IMG/VR virus record: IMGVR_UViG_3300010354_000263
Location: 1-35,455 of that record
Reading direction: 5' to 3' (one strand)
Source of the DNA: a virus
DNA: 35,455 nucleotides
The first letter of the stretch is position 1. Every line of letters begins with the position of its first letter. Under the pieces are notes generated by a model that was not told the origin of the DNA, made no database searches, and saw only the letters and a program-made list of their open reading frames with translations. Positions 1 through 6,523 of this stretch are shown here, piece after piece. Made by a program: the position numbers and the translations under genes.

Positions 1-14
1 GCTCTAATCTAGAG

Positions 15-49
15 TCCGGCCTGGTAGAAGACCAGAGTTGCAGACGGGC
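15..49 (+). repeat. Recurrent CCGGCCTG...CAGACGGG hairpin element, copy 1
   Basis: This is a 35-nt element just before the first promoter. CCG pairs with CGG and CTG with CAG across a small internal loop, and CTGGT/ACCAG closes an inner hairpin. Function is unknown; it could be a transcript-end structure or a protein-binding RNA. Confidence 0.65.
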
Positions 50-77
50 ACCGTTCTAAAGAATGTATAATGACTGC

Positions 78-254
78 ATGGGACTACTAACTATCATAGC
101 TGCCTATAAACTTGGCAAGCGGCGCAACAACAAAGACGAGGTGCAGCAAGAGCGTGACGAGCGATTGACTCGTAAGCAGCAAGCCGATCGATGCTTCCGT
201 TGCCATCGCCCATACGTCGAGCATAAGCGGCAGAACTTCTATAGATGTCCCTGA
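78..254 (+). CDS. Small membrane-anchored CxxC protein, leaderless
   Basis: This gene encodes 58 residues of unknown function. The ATG lies exactly 6 nt after the TATAAT box at 66-71, so the predicted transcript starts at the start codon; an in-frame upstream codon at 63 would lie before the promoter and is not used. Residues 2-10 are hydrophobic and could be a short membrane anchor. A very basic and acidic middle follows. C39, C42 and C57 with H43 or H49 look like a zinc site. It is the first of the many Cys-pair microproteins in this cluster. Confidence 0.7.
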   Translation: MGLLTIIAAYKLGKRRNNKDEVQQERDERLTRKQQADRCFRCHRPYVEHKRQNFYRCP

Positions 255-260
255 GCGATG

Positions 261-297
261 TCCGGCCTGCTAGGCAGTTGATTCCTAGCAGACGGGC
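261..297 (+). repeat. Recurrent CCGGCCTG...CAGACGGG hairpin element, copy 2
   Basis: This copy starts 6 nt after a stop codon and ends just before the next promoter. The inner arm changes to CTGCTAGG/CCTAGCAG, an 8-bp perfect helix, while the outer conserved bases stay the same. That is covariation supporting an RNA structure. Confidence 0.7.
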
Positions 298-349
298 ACC
301 GTTCTAAAGACGTTATAATGCACTCATGGAAACGACGAAAGGACACCAA

Positions 350-628
350 ATGAACGCCTGCACATGGCTCATCCACGGAACCCCCCGCTGGGTGGACGAG
401 GCTTACGCCTCCGATCCCGACTTCGAGTGGTACCCCGATTCGCCCAGCGATCTGATCAGCGAGTGTGGCGCCGAGGTCACTCGCACCGACGAGGGCTGGG
501 AATGCGCCGCTGGCCATTCCCACTTCTACGGCGCCGAGTACTTCGACGACGAGGAGATCGCCGGCATGGCTCAGCGTGGGATCGCGCTGCCGGCCAACGC
601 GCGTCGGATCGATGGAGCCGCAGTCTGA
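350..628 (+). CDS. Hypothetical acidic protein with two possible start codons
   Basis: This gene encodes 92 residues from the ATG at 350, which has GAAAGGA at good spacing. An in-frame ATG at 326 lies exactly 6 nt after the TATAAT box (314-319) and would give a leaderless form eight residues longer; the extra codons read through the ribosome site as TTKGH. The protein is acidic. C39 and C52 with nearby histidines (AAGHSH) suggest a zinc ribbon. No family was recognised. Confidence 0.75.
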   Translation: MNACTWLIHGTPRWVDEAYASDPDFEWYPDSPSDLISECGAEVTRTDEGWECAAGHSHFYGAEYFDDEEIAGMAQRGIALPANARRIDGAAV

Positions 629-675
629 GTTTCTAAAGAAGTTATAATGACTTCACCACCAACGAAAGGACAGCA

Positions 676-849
676 ATGACCAACAACGACATCAAACGAC
701 TCGCCCGAGACATCATCAGTCAGTGCAAGGAGGAGTACTCCGGAGAGGCACTGGACGAGACAGTGGCGGACATGGCGGCCGCCGTCATCTTCGTCGACGG
801 CCTCTCGCCGAACGACGCCCGTCGCCTTCGCGCCGCCCTGGGTCTCTGA
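676..849 (+). CDS. Microprotein of the ISQCKEEY/LAQCREEY paralogue group
   Basis: This gene encodes 57 residues. The start is set by GAAAGGA behind the promoter with its -10 at 643-648. The motif DIISQCKEEYSGEALDETV is clearly paralogous to the protein at 7950-8135 (DILAQCREEYPAEVYDEAV), and both end in a short Leu-rich segment (GL). It is probably all-helical and its function is unknown. A 9-bp hairpin overlaps the stop codon. Confidence 0.75.
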   Translation: MTNNDIKRLARDIISQCKEEYSGEALDETVADMAAAVIFVDGLSPNDARRLRAALGL

Positions 850-856
850 CCCAGGG
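836..856 (+). terminator. GC-rich hairpin overlapping a stop codon
   Basis: CCCTGGGTC and GACCCAGGG form a perfect 9-bp stem with a TCT loop around the TGA of the gene ending at 849. There is no U-tract, so intrinsic termination is uncertain; it may protect or process the 3' end. Confidence 0.45.
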
Positions 857-911
857 TAGCGGTTTCTAAAGAAGTTATAATGATCTCACCACCACAACGA
901 AAGGACACCAA

Positions 912-1325
912 ATGAAAGACACACGCAAGCGCATCGAGACGCCGATCGCCGACGGAAAGATCACCGTCATGGAGCGGCAATACGATTGGCGCGACAATCG
1001 TGGCTACCACTCCAAGCCGCGCATGTACGTCCACGCGAGCAACGAGTTCGACTGCGTCGAGGACCTGATGAATCGTCGCCGTCGCCCGTTCAAGGTGTGG
1101 CGCAAGGCGATCCGTGAGAACCTCGCCGGGTTCGGCATCGATCTCGAGGCCATGCCTTGGTCGCAGACTGCCGGATGCGGTTGCGGTTGCTCGCCGGCGT
1201 TCGTCCTGAATCATCAGACGATCGAGATCGCCGGCGAGGTGTTCCGCCACTTCGACGTCTGGGTGACGCTCGAGGGCGCGCCCAGCGTCGACGAGACGAA
1301 GGAGGCTCGGTTCGCGCTCGTGTAG
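912..1325 (+). CDS. Hypothetical protein with a CGCGC motif
   Basis: This gene encodes 137 residues. The promoter -10 is at 876-881 and GAAAGGA sets the start. The N-terminal half is basic and rich in aromatic residues. A tight Cys-Gly run (C89, C91, C93, in the context TAGCGCGCSPAF) marks the middle, and the C-terminal part looks like beta strands. The Cys cluster could bind metal or be redox active. No family is assigned. Confidence 0.8.
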   Translation: MKDTRKRIETPIADGKITVMERQYDWRDNRGYHSKPRMYVHASNEFDCVEDLMNRRRRPFKVWRKAIRENLAGFGIDLEAMPWSQTAGCGCGCSPAFVLNHQTIEIAGEVFRHFDVWVTLEGAPSVDETKEARFALV

Positions 1326-1384
1326 CGCGAACTGAGTCTTTCTAAAGAAGTTATAATGATCTCACCACAACGAAAGGACAATCA

Positions 1385-1675
1385 ATGAGCATCGACATCG
1401 ACATCAACGACGAGGAGCACGGGTTCCTCATCAACGCCATCGCTGAAGCGTTGGACGAACTCAGCAACGAGGCACAGAGGGCTCTGTTCTTCGGACTCCA
1501 CGAGGAGGACGACGAGACGGGCGAGCCGTACGTGTCGTTGGAGTCCGACGGTTACGCCTTCCTCACGGATTGCCTCATCACGGCTCTCATGCGGTTCGTC
1601 CGTCGCACCGAAGCTGACATTGCCGGTACCGAGGAGATGGATCGCTGGGTGAACGCAAACCGTTACATGCTGTGA
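1385..1675 (+). CDS. Hypothetical acidic helical protein
   Basis: This gene encodes 96 residues, strongly acidic, and begins with an alternating Ile-Asp run (SIDIDINDEE). The -10 is at 1352-1357 and GAAAGGA precedes the ATG. The sequence suggests mainly helical structure. No domain was recognised. It stands alone between two copies of the array promoter, so it is probably a single-gene transcript. Confidence 0.75.
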   Translation: MSIDIDINDEEHGFLINAIAEALDELSNEAQRALFFGLHEEDDETGEPYVSLESDGYAFLTDCLITALMRFVRRTEADIAGTEEMDRWVNANRYML

Positions 1676-1734
1676 CGGCTCGCGGTTTCTAAAGAAGTTA
1701 TAATGATCTCACCACCACAACGAAAGGACAATCA

Positions 1735-1986
1735 ATGAACATCGACATCATCAACAGCGATCACCATCGCAACGGAATCGGGGGCTGCCCGTTCACCGTG
1801 CACCTCATCGACGACCACGACTGTGGAGACGTCAAGGTCGTGATCGTGTTCGACGGCAATCCGGAGTGCGTCGCGGTCCTGTCCGTCGACCTGCTCGCCA
1901 AGGGTGACATCGCCTTCGGCTCGAACTCGTGGCGCGGAGACAGGTACGCAGCCGAGCTGCGTTCGCGCGAGCTCGAGCTCGTCTGA
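1735..1986 (+). CDS. Hypothetical protein, beta-rich
   Basis: This gene encodes 83 residues. The -10 is at 1699-1704 and GAAAGGA is upstream. The middle alternates hydrophobic strands with Asp-rich turns (VHLIDDHDCGDVKVVIVFDG). The end is charged (RSRELELV). A strong hairpin follows at 1993-2025. No function can be assigned. Confidence 0.75.
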   Translation: MNIDIINSDHHRNGIGGCPFTVHLIDDHDCGDVKVVIVFDGNPECVAVLSVDLLAKGDIAFGSNSWRGDRYAAELRSRELELV

Positions 1987-1992
1987 GATCGA

Positions 1993-2025
1993 CTGCCCGG
2001 GTGGATGAGTTTCCCACCCGGGCAG
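1993..2025 (+). terminator. Strong 12-bp stem-loop
   Basis: CTGCCCGGGTGG and CCACCCGGGCAG form a perfect 12-bp stem with a 9-nt loop right after the stop codon at 1986. The following bases are CTTCGTTT, only weakly T-rich. It is a probable transcript end before the next promoter. Confidence 0.6.
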
Positions 2026-2074
2026 CTTCGTTTCTAGAGAAGTTACAATGTATCTAACAACGAAAGGACACGCA

Positions 2075-2290
2075 ATGACCCCGACTGACGTCAACTACAA
2101 GAACATCACGATCTCAAAGGACGACGCTCGAAACACAGTCGTGCGGATCAGCATCGGCGATGATCCGATGATCGAGATCCAGATGTACGAAGACGATGGC
2201 TCTCTCTGCTACAACATCTTCGAGCTCACCGAAGACGACGCCATCGATCACGGGATTCAGAACACGATCCCCGAGTACTGGGAGATCTAA
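2075..2290 (+). CDS. Hypothetical acidic protein
   Basis: This gene encodes 71 residues. The -10 is a TACAAT variant at 2044-2049 preceded by TCTAGAG, a variant upstream box. An in-frame ATG at 2048 overlaps the -10 and is not a likely start. The stop TAA is inside the next promoter's TCTAAAG. The sequence suggests beta strands (VVRISIGDDPMIEIQMYEDDG) and a helical end. It is not recognised. Confidence 0.75.
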   Translation: MTPTDVNYKNITISKDDARNTVVRISIGDDPMIEIQMYEDDGSLCYNIFELTEDDAIDHGIQNTIPEYWEI

Positions 2291-2329
2291 AGAAAGTATA
2301 ATGATCATACAACTACGAAAGGACAATCA

Positions 2330-2731
2330 ATGATCACTAAGAACGCAACACGCATCGCCCGCGACCGAAAGGTCACCTACTCGTGGGATGGCCCCGCCAT
2401 CGAAGACGAGAAGGACCCGGGCTGGAATACCCGCATCGACCTCGTCATCGAGCACGTCAAGAACGCGAAGTGCTACACGGCGACGGTCTACAAGCTCGCC
2501 GCACGCAGAGACCGAGGATACACCATGACGATGTTCAACGTCTTCGGATCTCCGTCCGCGCGGATCATGAAGAAGCCGGCAGGGCGATTCAGCGAGAACG
2601 GTCTCGCTCTCTTCGAGTCCGAGGTTCTCAATGAATGCGATCGGCTGACAGCCGGGCCAGGCTTCGGAGGGCTTGCTGGGCTGCTCCTGAGCGAGGCCGA
2701 TGGCTGGGCTCCGGCCGTGGCAGCAATCTAA
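2330..2731 (+). CDS. Hypothetical basic protein
   Basis: This gene encodes 133 residues with the -10 at 2297-2302. The N-terminal half is rich in Lys and Arg with beta-like segments (TRIDLVIEHVKNAKCYTATVYKL). The C-terminal part is helical with a Gly-rich patch (GPGFGGLAGLLL). The stop codon again lies inside the TCTAAAG box of the following promoter. No family was recognised. Confidence 0.75.
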   Translation: MITKNATRIARDRKVTYSWDGPAIEDEKDPGWNTRIDLVIEHVKNAKCYTATVYKLAARRDRGYTMTMFNVFGSPSARIMKKPAGRFSENGLALFESEVLNECDRLTAGPGFGGLAGLLLSEADGWAPAVAAI

Positions 2732-2775
2732 AGAAAGTATAATGTACTTACCACCAACTACGAAAGGACAACATC

Positions 2776-3165
2776 ATGGGTGACAGAGCAATCATCGGTT
2801 TCAAGAAGAGCAAGGACAGCATGCCGGTCTTCCTGTACGCGCACTGGGGCGGATCGGAGCGATACATCGACGCCGCTCGAGCAATCGAGGCAGCGGAGAA
2901 TCGCTGGAACGACACGACCTACGCGACGCGCATCGCCGTCTCGACAATCGTCGGTAGCCAGTGGTCGAACGAGACCGGCTTCGGTCTCAGCGCAGACCTC
3001 GACGAGATGACGATGCCGGACTACGATGACGTGCTCATCGTGTCGTGGCTCGACCGAGCCGTCGAGGTGTACAACTACGGCGAGCTTCGAAAGAACAGGC
3101 TCTCGCGCCCGCTCGTGACGCTCACGTTCGAACACGTCTGCTCGATGATGCCGACGACGTATTGA
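2776..3165 (+). CDS. Conserved phage-type hypothetical protein (MGDRA... family)
   Basis: This gene encodes 129 residues. The start MGDRAIIGFKKSKDSMPVFLY followed by AHWGG resembles a family of phage and bacterial hypothetical proteins that begin MGDRA and carry a HW-G-G motif early on; no activity is known to me. The -10 is at 2738-2743. An unusually long, structured spacer follows (3166-3310). Confidence 0.8.
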   Translation: MGDRAIIGFKKSKDSMPVFLYAHWGGSERYIDAARAIEAAENRWNDTTYATRIAVSTIVGSQWSNETGFGLSADLDEMTMPDYDDVLIVSWLDRAVEVYNYGELRKNRLSRPLVTLTFEHVCSMMPTTY

Positions 3166-3310
3166 TAAGAGAACTCCGCGGTGCCAGACGTTGCCTCTTT
3201 GAGGCGCTGGCTAAGCTAGGCAGAACCGCTATAAGTCCCGTTAGGCCGAAACCGCGTGTAACAACGCGGCAGGGATGCCTGGGCTAGGGGTGGTCTTGCG
3301 GCCGCGACTT
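3166..3310 (+). other. Structured intergenic stretch without a gene
   Basis: No coding frame was found. GCCAG/CTGGC (3183-3187 with 3207-3211) encloses GCCTC-TTT-GAGGC. CCGCGT/ACGCGG pairs 3252-3257 with 3264-3269. CGCGGT (3178-3183) could instead pair with ACCGCG (3251-3256). It may be a 3' regulatory RNA of the preceding transcript or a separate RNA; no array promoter precedes it directly. Confidence 0.45.
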
Positions 3311-3359
3311 TCTAAAGAAAGTATAATGTACTTACAACCAAACGAAAGGACAAACAACA

Positions 3360-3875
3360 ATGGGAATGGACGTGTATGGAGTCGCTCCGGTCGACGAGGC
3401 TGGAGAGTACTTCCGCAACAACGTGTGGTATTGGCGACCACTGTGGGACTTCTGCTGCGCAGCAGCACCGGAGCTCACCGCCGGCGTCAATGGGCACTAC
3501 AACGATGGCGAAGGGCTGAACGCTGAAGGCGCCGAGGCTCTTGCCCTCGTGCTCTACGATCAGCTCGCTTCAGGTGAGGTCGCTGCGTACGAGAAGGCCT
3601 ACAACGAGCGCATCGCCTCGATTCCGATGGACGACTGCCAGTACTGCAACGCCACCGGGATTCGCTCAGACGAGGTGGGTGTCGACATGCACATGCCTGA
3701 CAAGGCGCTCGACAACGACGTCGCCATCGTCGTGGGCAGAACCCACGGATGGTGCAACGGTTGCCAGGGCTATGGCAAGTCTCCCTCGTGGGAGGCCAAC
3801 TATCCGTTCACGGAAGAGAACGTGCGAGAGTTCGCTAAGTTTCTTTCGTCGTGCGGCGGGTTCCAGATCTGCTAA
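3360..3875 (+). CDS. Conserved MGMDVYG-type protein with DnaJ-like zinc repeats
   Basis: This gene encodes 171 residues. It begins MGMDVYGVAP and continues with EYFRNNVWYWRPLWDF, a pattern typical of a widespread phage and bacterial hypothetical family. C93/C96 (CQYCNATG) and C132/C135 (CNGCQGYG) match the CxxCxGxG style of DnaJ zinc fingers and probably hold one zinc. The -10 is at 3322-3327. The start is chosen by the ribosome site and the conserved N-terminus. The role is unknown. Confidence 0.85.
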   Translation: MGMDVYGVAPVDEAGEYFRNNVWYWRPLWDFCCAAAPELTAGVNGHYNDGEGLNAEGAEALALVLYDQLASGEVAAYEKAYNERIASIPMDDCQYCNATGIRSDEVGVDMHMPDKALDNDVAIVVGRTHGWCNGCQGYGKSPSWEANYPFTEENVREFAKFLSSCGGFQIC

Positions 3876-3934
3876 CGCAGGTCTGGAATCTAAAGAAAGT
3901 ATAATGAACTTACAACCAAACGAAAGGACAAGCA

Positions 3935-4354
3935 ATGGCAACGGTCGAAAGAGACAAGGCAACCGAGATCACCGCTGAGATCAAGGCGGCGATCGAGGAC
4001 ATCTTCAGGAAGCACGGAATGGCAGAGCCGACGTGCAGAACTGGGTACGGCGACGTCTACCAGCTCAAGATCGAGTCGTCCCCCGTCGAACTCGGCGCGG
4101 GCGGCGTCAACCTCAAGAGCCAGGAGGCGCAGTACTACACCAAGTTCGGGTTCAGTGACGTCGTGTCTGGGAAGCCTGTCACGTTGACGGCGCCGCTCGG
4201 TACGATGTTCGAGTCTCGTGGCGAGACCTACGTGTTCGGTGGCATCGCCGCCAAGCGTCGTAAGTATCCCATCGTCGGTATCAACGTCGATACCGGCACA
4301 ACTACTCTCTTCACCACGGTGTTGATCGAAAGACTCAACGCCGCTGCAAAGTGA
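3935..4354 (+). CDS. Hypothetical protein, possibly beta-sheet rich
   Basis: This gene encodes 139 residues. An amphipathic N-terminal helix (AEIKAAIEDIFRKHGM) is followed by strands and Gly/Thr-rich turns (TAPLGTMFESRGETYVFGG). The -10 is at 3900-3905 and GAAAGGA sets the ATG. It is followed by a hairpin and by copy 3 of the recurrent element. No family is assigned. Confidence 0.75.
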   Translation: MATVERDKATEITAEIKAAIEDIFRKHGMAEPTCRTGYGDVYQLKIESSPVELGAGGVNLKSQEAQYYTKFGFSDVVSGKPVTLTAPLGTMFESRGETYVFGGIAAKRRKYPIVGINVDTGTTTLFTTVLIERLNAAAK

Positions 4355-4371
4355 AGAGAACATGAGCGCTT

Positions 4372-4409
4372 GAGCGCCGGGAGATAATGTCCTTTCTCTT
4401 CCGGCGCTC
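4372..4409 (+). terminator. Stem-loop after the gene ending at 4354
   Basis: GAGCGCCGG and CCGGCGCTC form a perfect 9-bp outer stem. GAGA/TCTC extends it inside. There is no U-tract. It probably marks the 3' end of the transcript. Confidence 0.5.
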
Positions 4410-4424
4410 GCGCATTTCTCAAAG

Positions 4425-4459
4425 TCCGGCCTGGTAGGACATCTGCTTAGCAGACGGGT
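4425..4459 (+). repeat. Recurrent CCGGCCTG...CAGACGGG hairpin element, copy 3
   Basis: This copy is 35 nt. Here the last conserved base is T rather than C. The inner arm is CTGGTAGG/CTTAGCAG with one mismatch and one wobble. It lies just upstream of the promoter for the gene at 4513. Confidence 0.6.
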
Positions 4460-4512
4460 CGGATTCTAAACAATGTACAATGACAATACAACCAACCGAA
4501 AGGACACGAAAC

Positions 4513-4746
4513 GTGTACAGCACATCATCAACCACAAACGTCCATACCTCACGAGACATCGACTTCAAGATCGAGATGACCGAGTGGGACGACAGCCGAA
4601 TCACCCTCGAGATCCGAGTCAATGGGCACTGCATCAACTACTTCATTCCCTGCCGCGAGGGCGAGACTCCGTCGGACACCCGCATGCGAATCCTCGATCG
4701 GTTCATCGGCCACTCGGTCGACGTGCGACCGCAGCCGGTAGTCTAA
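4513..4746 (+). CDS. Hypothetical protein, GTG start
   Basis: This gene encodes 77 residues from GTG at 4513, chosen because GAAAGGA lies at the standard distance; the in-frame ATG at 4480 overlaps the -10 box (TACAAT 4476-4481) and would lie before the transcript start. The sequence has alternating strands (DIDFKIEMTEWDDSRITLEI) and one Cys pair (C37, C45). The stop TAA is inside the TCTAAAG of the orphan promoter that drives the RNA at 4765. Confidence 0.75.
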   Translation: MYSTSSTTNVHTSRDIDFKIEMTEWDDSRITLEIRVNGHCINYFIPCREGETPSDTRMRILDRFIGHSVDVRPQPVV

Positions 4747-4752
4747 AGAAGA

Positions 4753-4758
4753 TACAAT
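4753..4758 (+). promoter_or_regulatory. -10 box of an array promoter with no gene behind it
   Basis: TCTAAAGAAGATACAAT matches the array consensus. Position +7 after the box is 4765, exactly the first base of the closing helix of the RNA described next. No start codon or GAAAGGA follows before the next promoter. Confidence 0.7.
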
Positions 4759-4764
4759 TGGATC

Positions 4765-4818
4765 TGCCGGGGACAGCGCGTCTAGCGCGTCTCAAACGAC
4801 ACTGTGGTGCGCCCGGCA
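4765..4818 (+). ncRNA. Candidate 54-nt three-way-junction RNA
   Basis: TGCCGGG (4765-4771) pairs with CCCGGCA (4812-4818). Inside, 4772-4791 forms GAC-A-GCGC/GCGC-GTC with a bulged A, and 4797-4811 forms CG-A-CAC/GTG-CG, also with a bulged A. The only unpaired junction bases are TCAAA (4792-4796). The predicted transcript start coincides with the first paired base. Nothing here encodes a protein. No known RNA family was recognised. Structure is seen by eye; transcription is inferred. Confidence 0.6.
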
Positions 4819-4861
4819 TTTCTAAAGAAGTTATAATGTACACATGACGAAAGGACACAAC

Positions 4862-5140
4862 ATGGAACTGAAGTACATTACCGAACTCGAGGTCTTCAAC
4901 GCAAAGTACGAAGACGTTCAGATCATCATCCGATACATCCACGAGGGAGACAAGGTCGAACTTTGGTGGACAGACTACGTGGCCAATGATTGGTCCGAGA
5001 TCTTCGACACCCTTGCCGAGGCGTTCACGCGCTGCGCTCTTCTTCTCGAGTGCATGTATTCCGGGTGGGAACTTGGATTCGCCCATTCATCTCGCGAACA
5101 CATCGATCACCACCGCAAGTTTGTGAACGAGGGGATCTGA
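4862..5140 (+). CDS. Hypothetical protein with two possible start codons
   Basis: This gene encodes 92 residues from ATG 4862, which has GAAAGGA upstream. An in-frame ATG at 4844 lies exactly 6 nt after TATAAT (4832-4837) and would give a leaderless form with six extra residues (MTKGHN). The same dual arrangement occurs at 326/350. The protein has beta-type segments (DVQIIIRYIHEGDKVELWW) followed by helices and a His-rich end. Function is unknown. Confidence 0.75.
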   Translation: MELKYITELEVFNAKYEDVQIIIRYIHEGDKVELWWTDYVANDWSEIFDTLAEAFTRCALLLECMYSGWELGFAHSSREHIDHHRKFVNEGI

Positions 5141-5202
5141 CTTTCTAAAGAAGTTATAATGATCTTGTCAGCAACCGCTGGCACAAACGAAAGGACACAA
5201 CA

Positions 5203-5544
5203 ATGATCACCGAAGACAAGAAGGTGGCGGTGCTCGAAGCGATCGCCGAGTTCATCAAGTTCATCGACGCGAGAAACGCCACGTTCCTCGCCGAGCGGCA
5301 CCCCGGACTCACGCCGGAGACCTTCGAGATGGACGGCGGACGTAAGTACATCCGCATCGTCACCTGCGGACTGAACAGGCACGTCCACTGCTTCATCGAC
5401 GCCCAGACGGGTGGCGTCTACAAGGCAGCGAGCTGGAAGGCGCCGGCGCTGAACGGCGAGCGGTACAACCTCCTCGACGAGGAGAGCTTCGCCGAGCTGA
5501 AGGCGAAGTGGGATCCGTACGGAAGCTACCTCTACAAGCGCTGA
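5203..5544 (+). CDS. Conserved phage hypothetical protein
   Basis: This gene encodes 113 residues with the -10 at 5155-5160. The segment DGGRKYIRIVTCGLNRHVHCFID followed by GGVYKAASWKAP and RYNLL looks like a conserved phage family of small proteins; I know no function for it. The N-terminal third is helical. The leader is longer than usual (over 40 nt). Confidence 0.8.
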   Translation: MITEDKKVAVLEAIAEFIKFIDARNATFLAERHPGLTPETFEMDGGRKYIRIVTCGLNRHVHCFIDAQTGGVYKAASWKAPALNGERYNLLDEESFAELKAKWDPYGSYLYKR

Positions 5545-5551
5545 CTCCGCG

Positions 5552-5581
5552 GGCCGGGTCGCTCAAGAGAGCGATCCGGCC
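5552..5581 (+). terminator. 13-bp stem-loop merging into a recurrent element
   Basis: GGCCGGGTCGCTC pairs with GAGCGATCCGGCC across an AAGA tetraloop, with one G-T wobble. The right arm shares bases with copy 4 of the recurrent element, so the two structures may be alternatives. Confidence 0.55.
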
Positions 5582-5609
5582 TGGTGGGAGGTTTGCCTTG
5601 CAGACGGGC
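5575..5609 (+). repeat. Recurrent CCGGCCTG...CAGACGGG hairpin element, copy 4
   Basis: This copy is 35 nt, ends with CAGACGGGC and lies just before the promoter at 5627. Its inner helix is weaker than in copies 1 and 2, while the conserved outer bases are unchanged. Confidence 0.6.
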
Positions 5610-5664
5610 AGCCTTTCTAAAGATGTTACAATGGCACTATCAACAAAACGAAAGGACCAAGACA

Positions 5665-5820
5665 ATGTGGGAAGACGACGACAGCCTGTGGGCAGACTAC
5701 GACGAGGTCGATGACATGGAGCAGTACGAGATCGACTGTCTCCGCGAGGACGCTCGCATCGATCGGCTCGTCGAGTCGGGCGAAGAGGTCGACGATGACG
5801 ACGATGACGACGACCTCTGA
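5665..5820 (+). CDS. Very acidic microprotein ending in eight aspartates
   Basis: This gene encodes 51 residues, almost half of them Asp or Glu, ending VDDDDDDDDL. The start at 5665 follows GAAAGGA; longer in-frame starts would lie before the promoter (TACAAT 5627-5632). Such extreme acidity is seen in phage proteins that mimic DNA or bind basic host proteins, but that is only an inference. One Cys (C29) is present. It is followed directly by an orphan promoter. Confidence 0.75.
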   Translation: MWEDDDSLWADYDEVDDMEQYEIDCLREDARIDRLVESGEEVDDDDDDDDL

Positions 5821-5831
5821 TCTAAAGAAGA

Positions 5832-5837
5832 TACAAT
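5832..5837 (+). promoter_or_regulatory. -10 box of a second orphan array promoter
   Basis: TCTAAAGAAGATACAAT starts right after the stop codon at 5820. The only following reading frame is a 10-codon one at 5850 without a ribosome site. Confidence 0.65.
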
Positions 5838-5843
5838 AGCTTC

Positions 5844-5925
5844 TACAAGATGTGCTTGAGTCGAGCAGCAGCCGAGGACTAGCCGAGGACACCTGGCCCG
5901 GGTGAATAGACTCAGGGCAACCAGC
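5844..5925 (+). ncRNA. Candidate small structured RNA
   Basis: TGAGTC (5857-5862) pairs with GACTCA (5909-5914), extendable outward to 5853 and 5919 with a wobble and a bulge. CACCTG/CGGGTG (5890-5895 with 5899-5904) forms an inner hairpin. GCCGAGGAC is directly repeated at 5871-5879 and 5882-5890. The RNA would be about 80 nt, between its own promoter and the next one. Ends are approximate; no family was recognised. Confidence 0.5.
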
Positions 5926-5951
5926 AATTCTAAAGAAGTTATAATGACTGC

Positions 5952-6098
5952 ATGACGAAGAACAAGATCACCCAAAAGTGGAACGACGCTGACAAGTTCG
6001 CATTCGCGACGTCTCGTCTGCGAGCGACGACGATGCCGAACAAGAAGGCGGTCGCTCGGAAGAACGCCTGCCGCGGTCGCGGCAAGGCGGACTTCTAA
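5952..6098 (+). CDS. Basic NKK...ACRGR microprotein, leaderless
   Basis: This gene encodes 48 residues, strongly basic. The ATG is 6 nt after TATAAT (5940-5945). The protein shares a pattern with the one at 15698-15835: W-N, then a Phe/Ala segment, RLRA, MPNKK or IPNKK, and ACRGR near the end. The two are paralogues and might bind nucleic acid. The stop TAA lies in the next TCTAAAG. Confidence 0.7.
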   Translation: MTKNKITQKWNDADKFAFATSRLRATTMPNKKAVARKNACRGRGKADF

Positions 6099-6143
6099 AG
6101 AAGTTATAATGATCTCATCAGCAAACAACGAAAGGACACATCA

Positions 6144-6452
6144 ATGAAACTCACCGAAGAGCAGCTCTGGGAGCTCGAGGACGCCGTCGGATACTTCGAC
6201 AACGCCGAGATCGATTCGTACAGCGGTCGCGGCATGTACGGAAGGCAGTGCCTCGGCATCACCTTCGACAGCATGAGCGACGCGTTCCGCTTCGCTCTGT
6301 GCGTCGGGGGCGACAACGATCTGAGCCTCGCGCTCAGCAGCCCGCGCTTCGATAGCATGGGTCTGGGGATCGTGGTCTACTGGCCCAGCGTGGAGGCCCC
6401 TGAAGGCCTCGACGAAGACGAGGAGGACGAGGACGAGGAGGTTCTCCTCTGA
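6144..6452 (+). CDS. Hypothetical protein with an acidic tail
   Basis: This gene encodes 102 residues with the -10 at 6105-6110. A globular-looking N-terminal part (LWELEDAVGYFDNAEIDSY, then GRQCLGITF) is followed by an unbroken Glu/Asp tail (LDEDEEDEDEEVLL). It resembles its neighbour at 5665 only in tail composition. No domain was recognised. Confidence 0.75.
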   Translation: MKLTEEQLWELEDAVGYFDNAEIDSYSGRGMYGRQCLGITFDSMSDAFRFALCVGGDNDLSLALSSPRFDSMGLGIVVYWPSVEAPEGLDEDEEDEDEEVLL

Positions 6453-6523
6453 CCGATCGTCGGCCTAGCCGGCTTTCTAAAGATGTTATAATGATCTCAT
6501 CAACCAAACGAAAGGACACAGCA

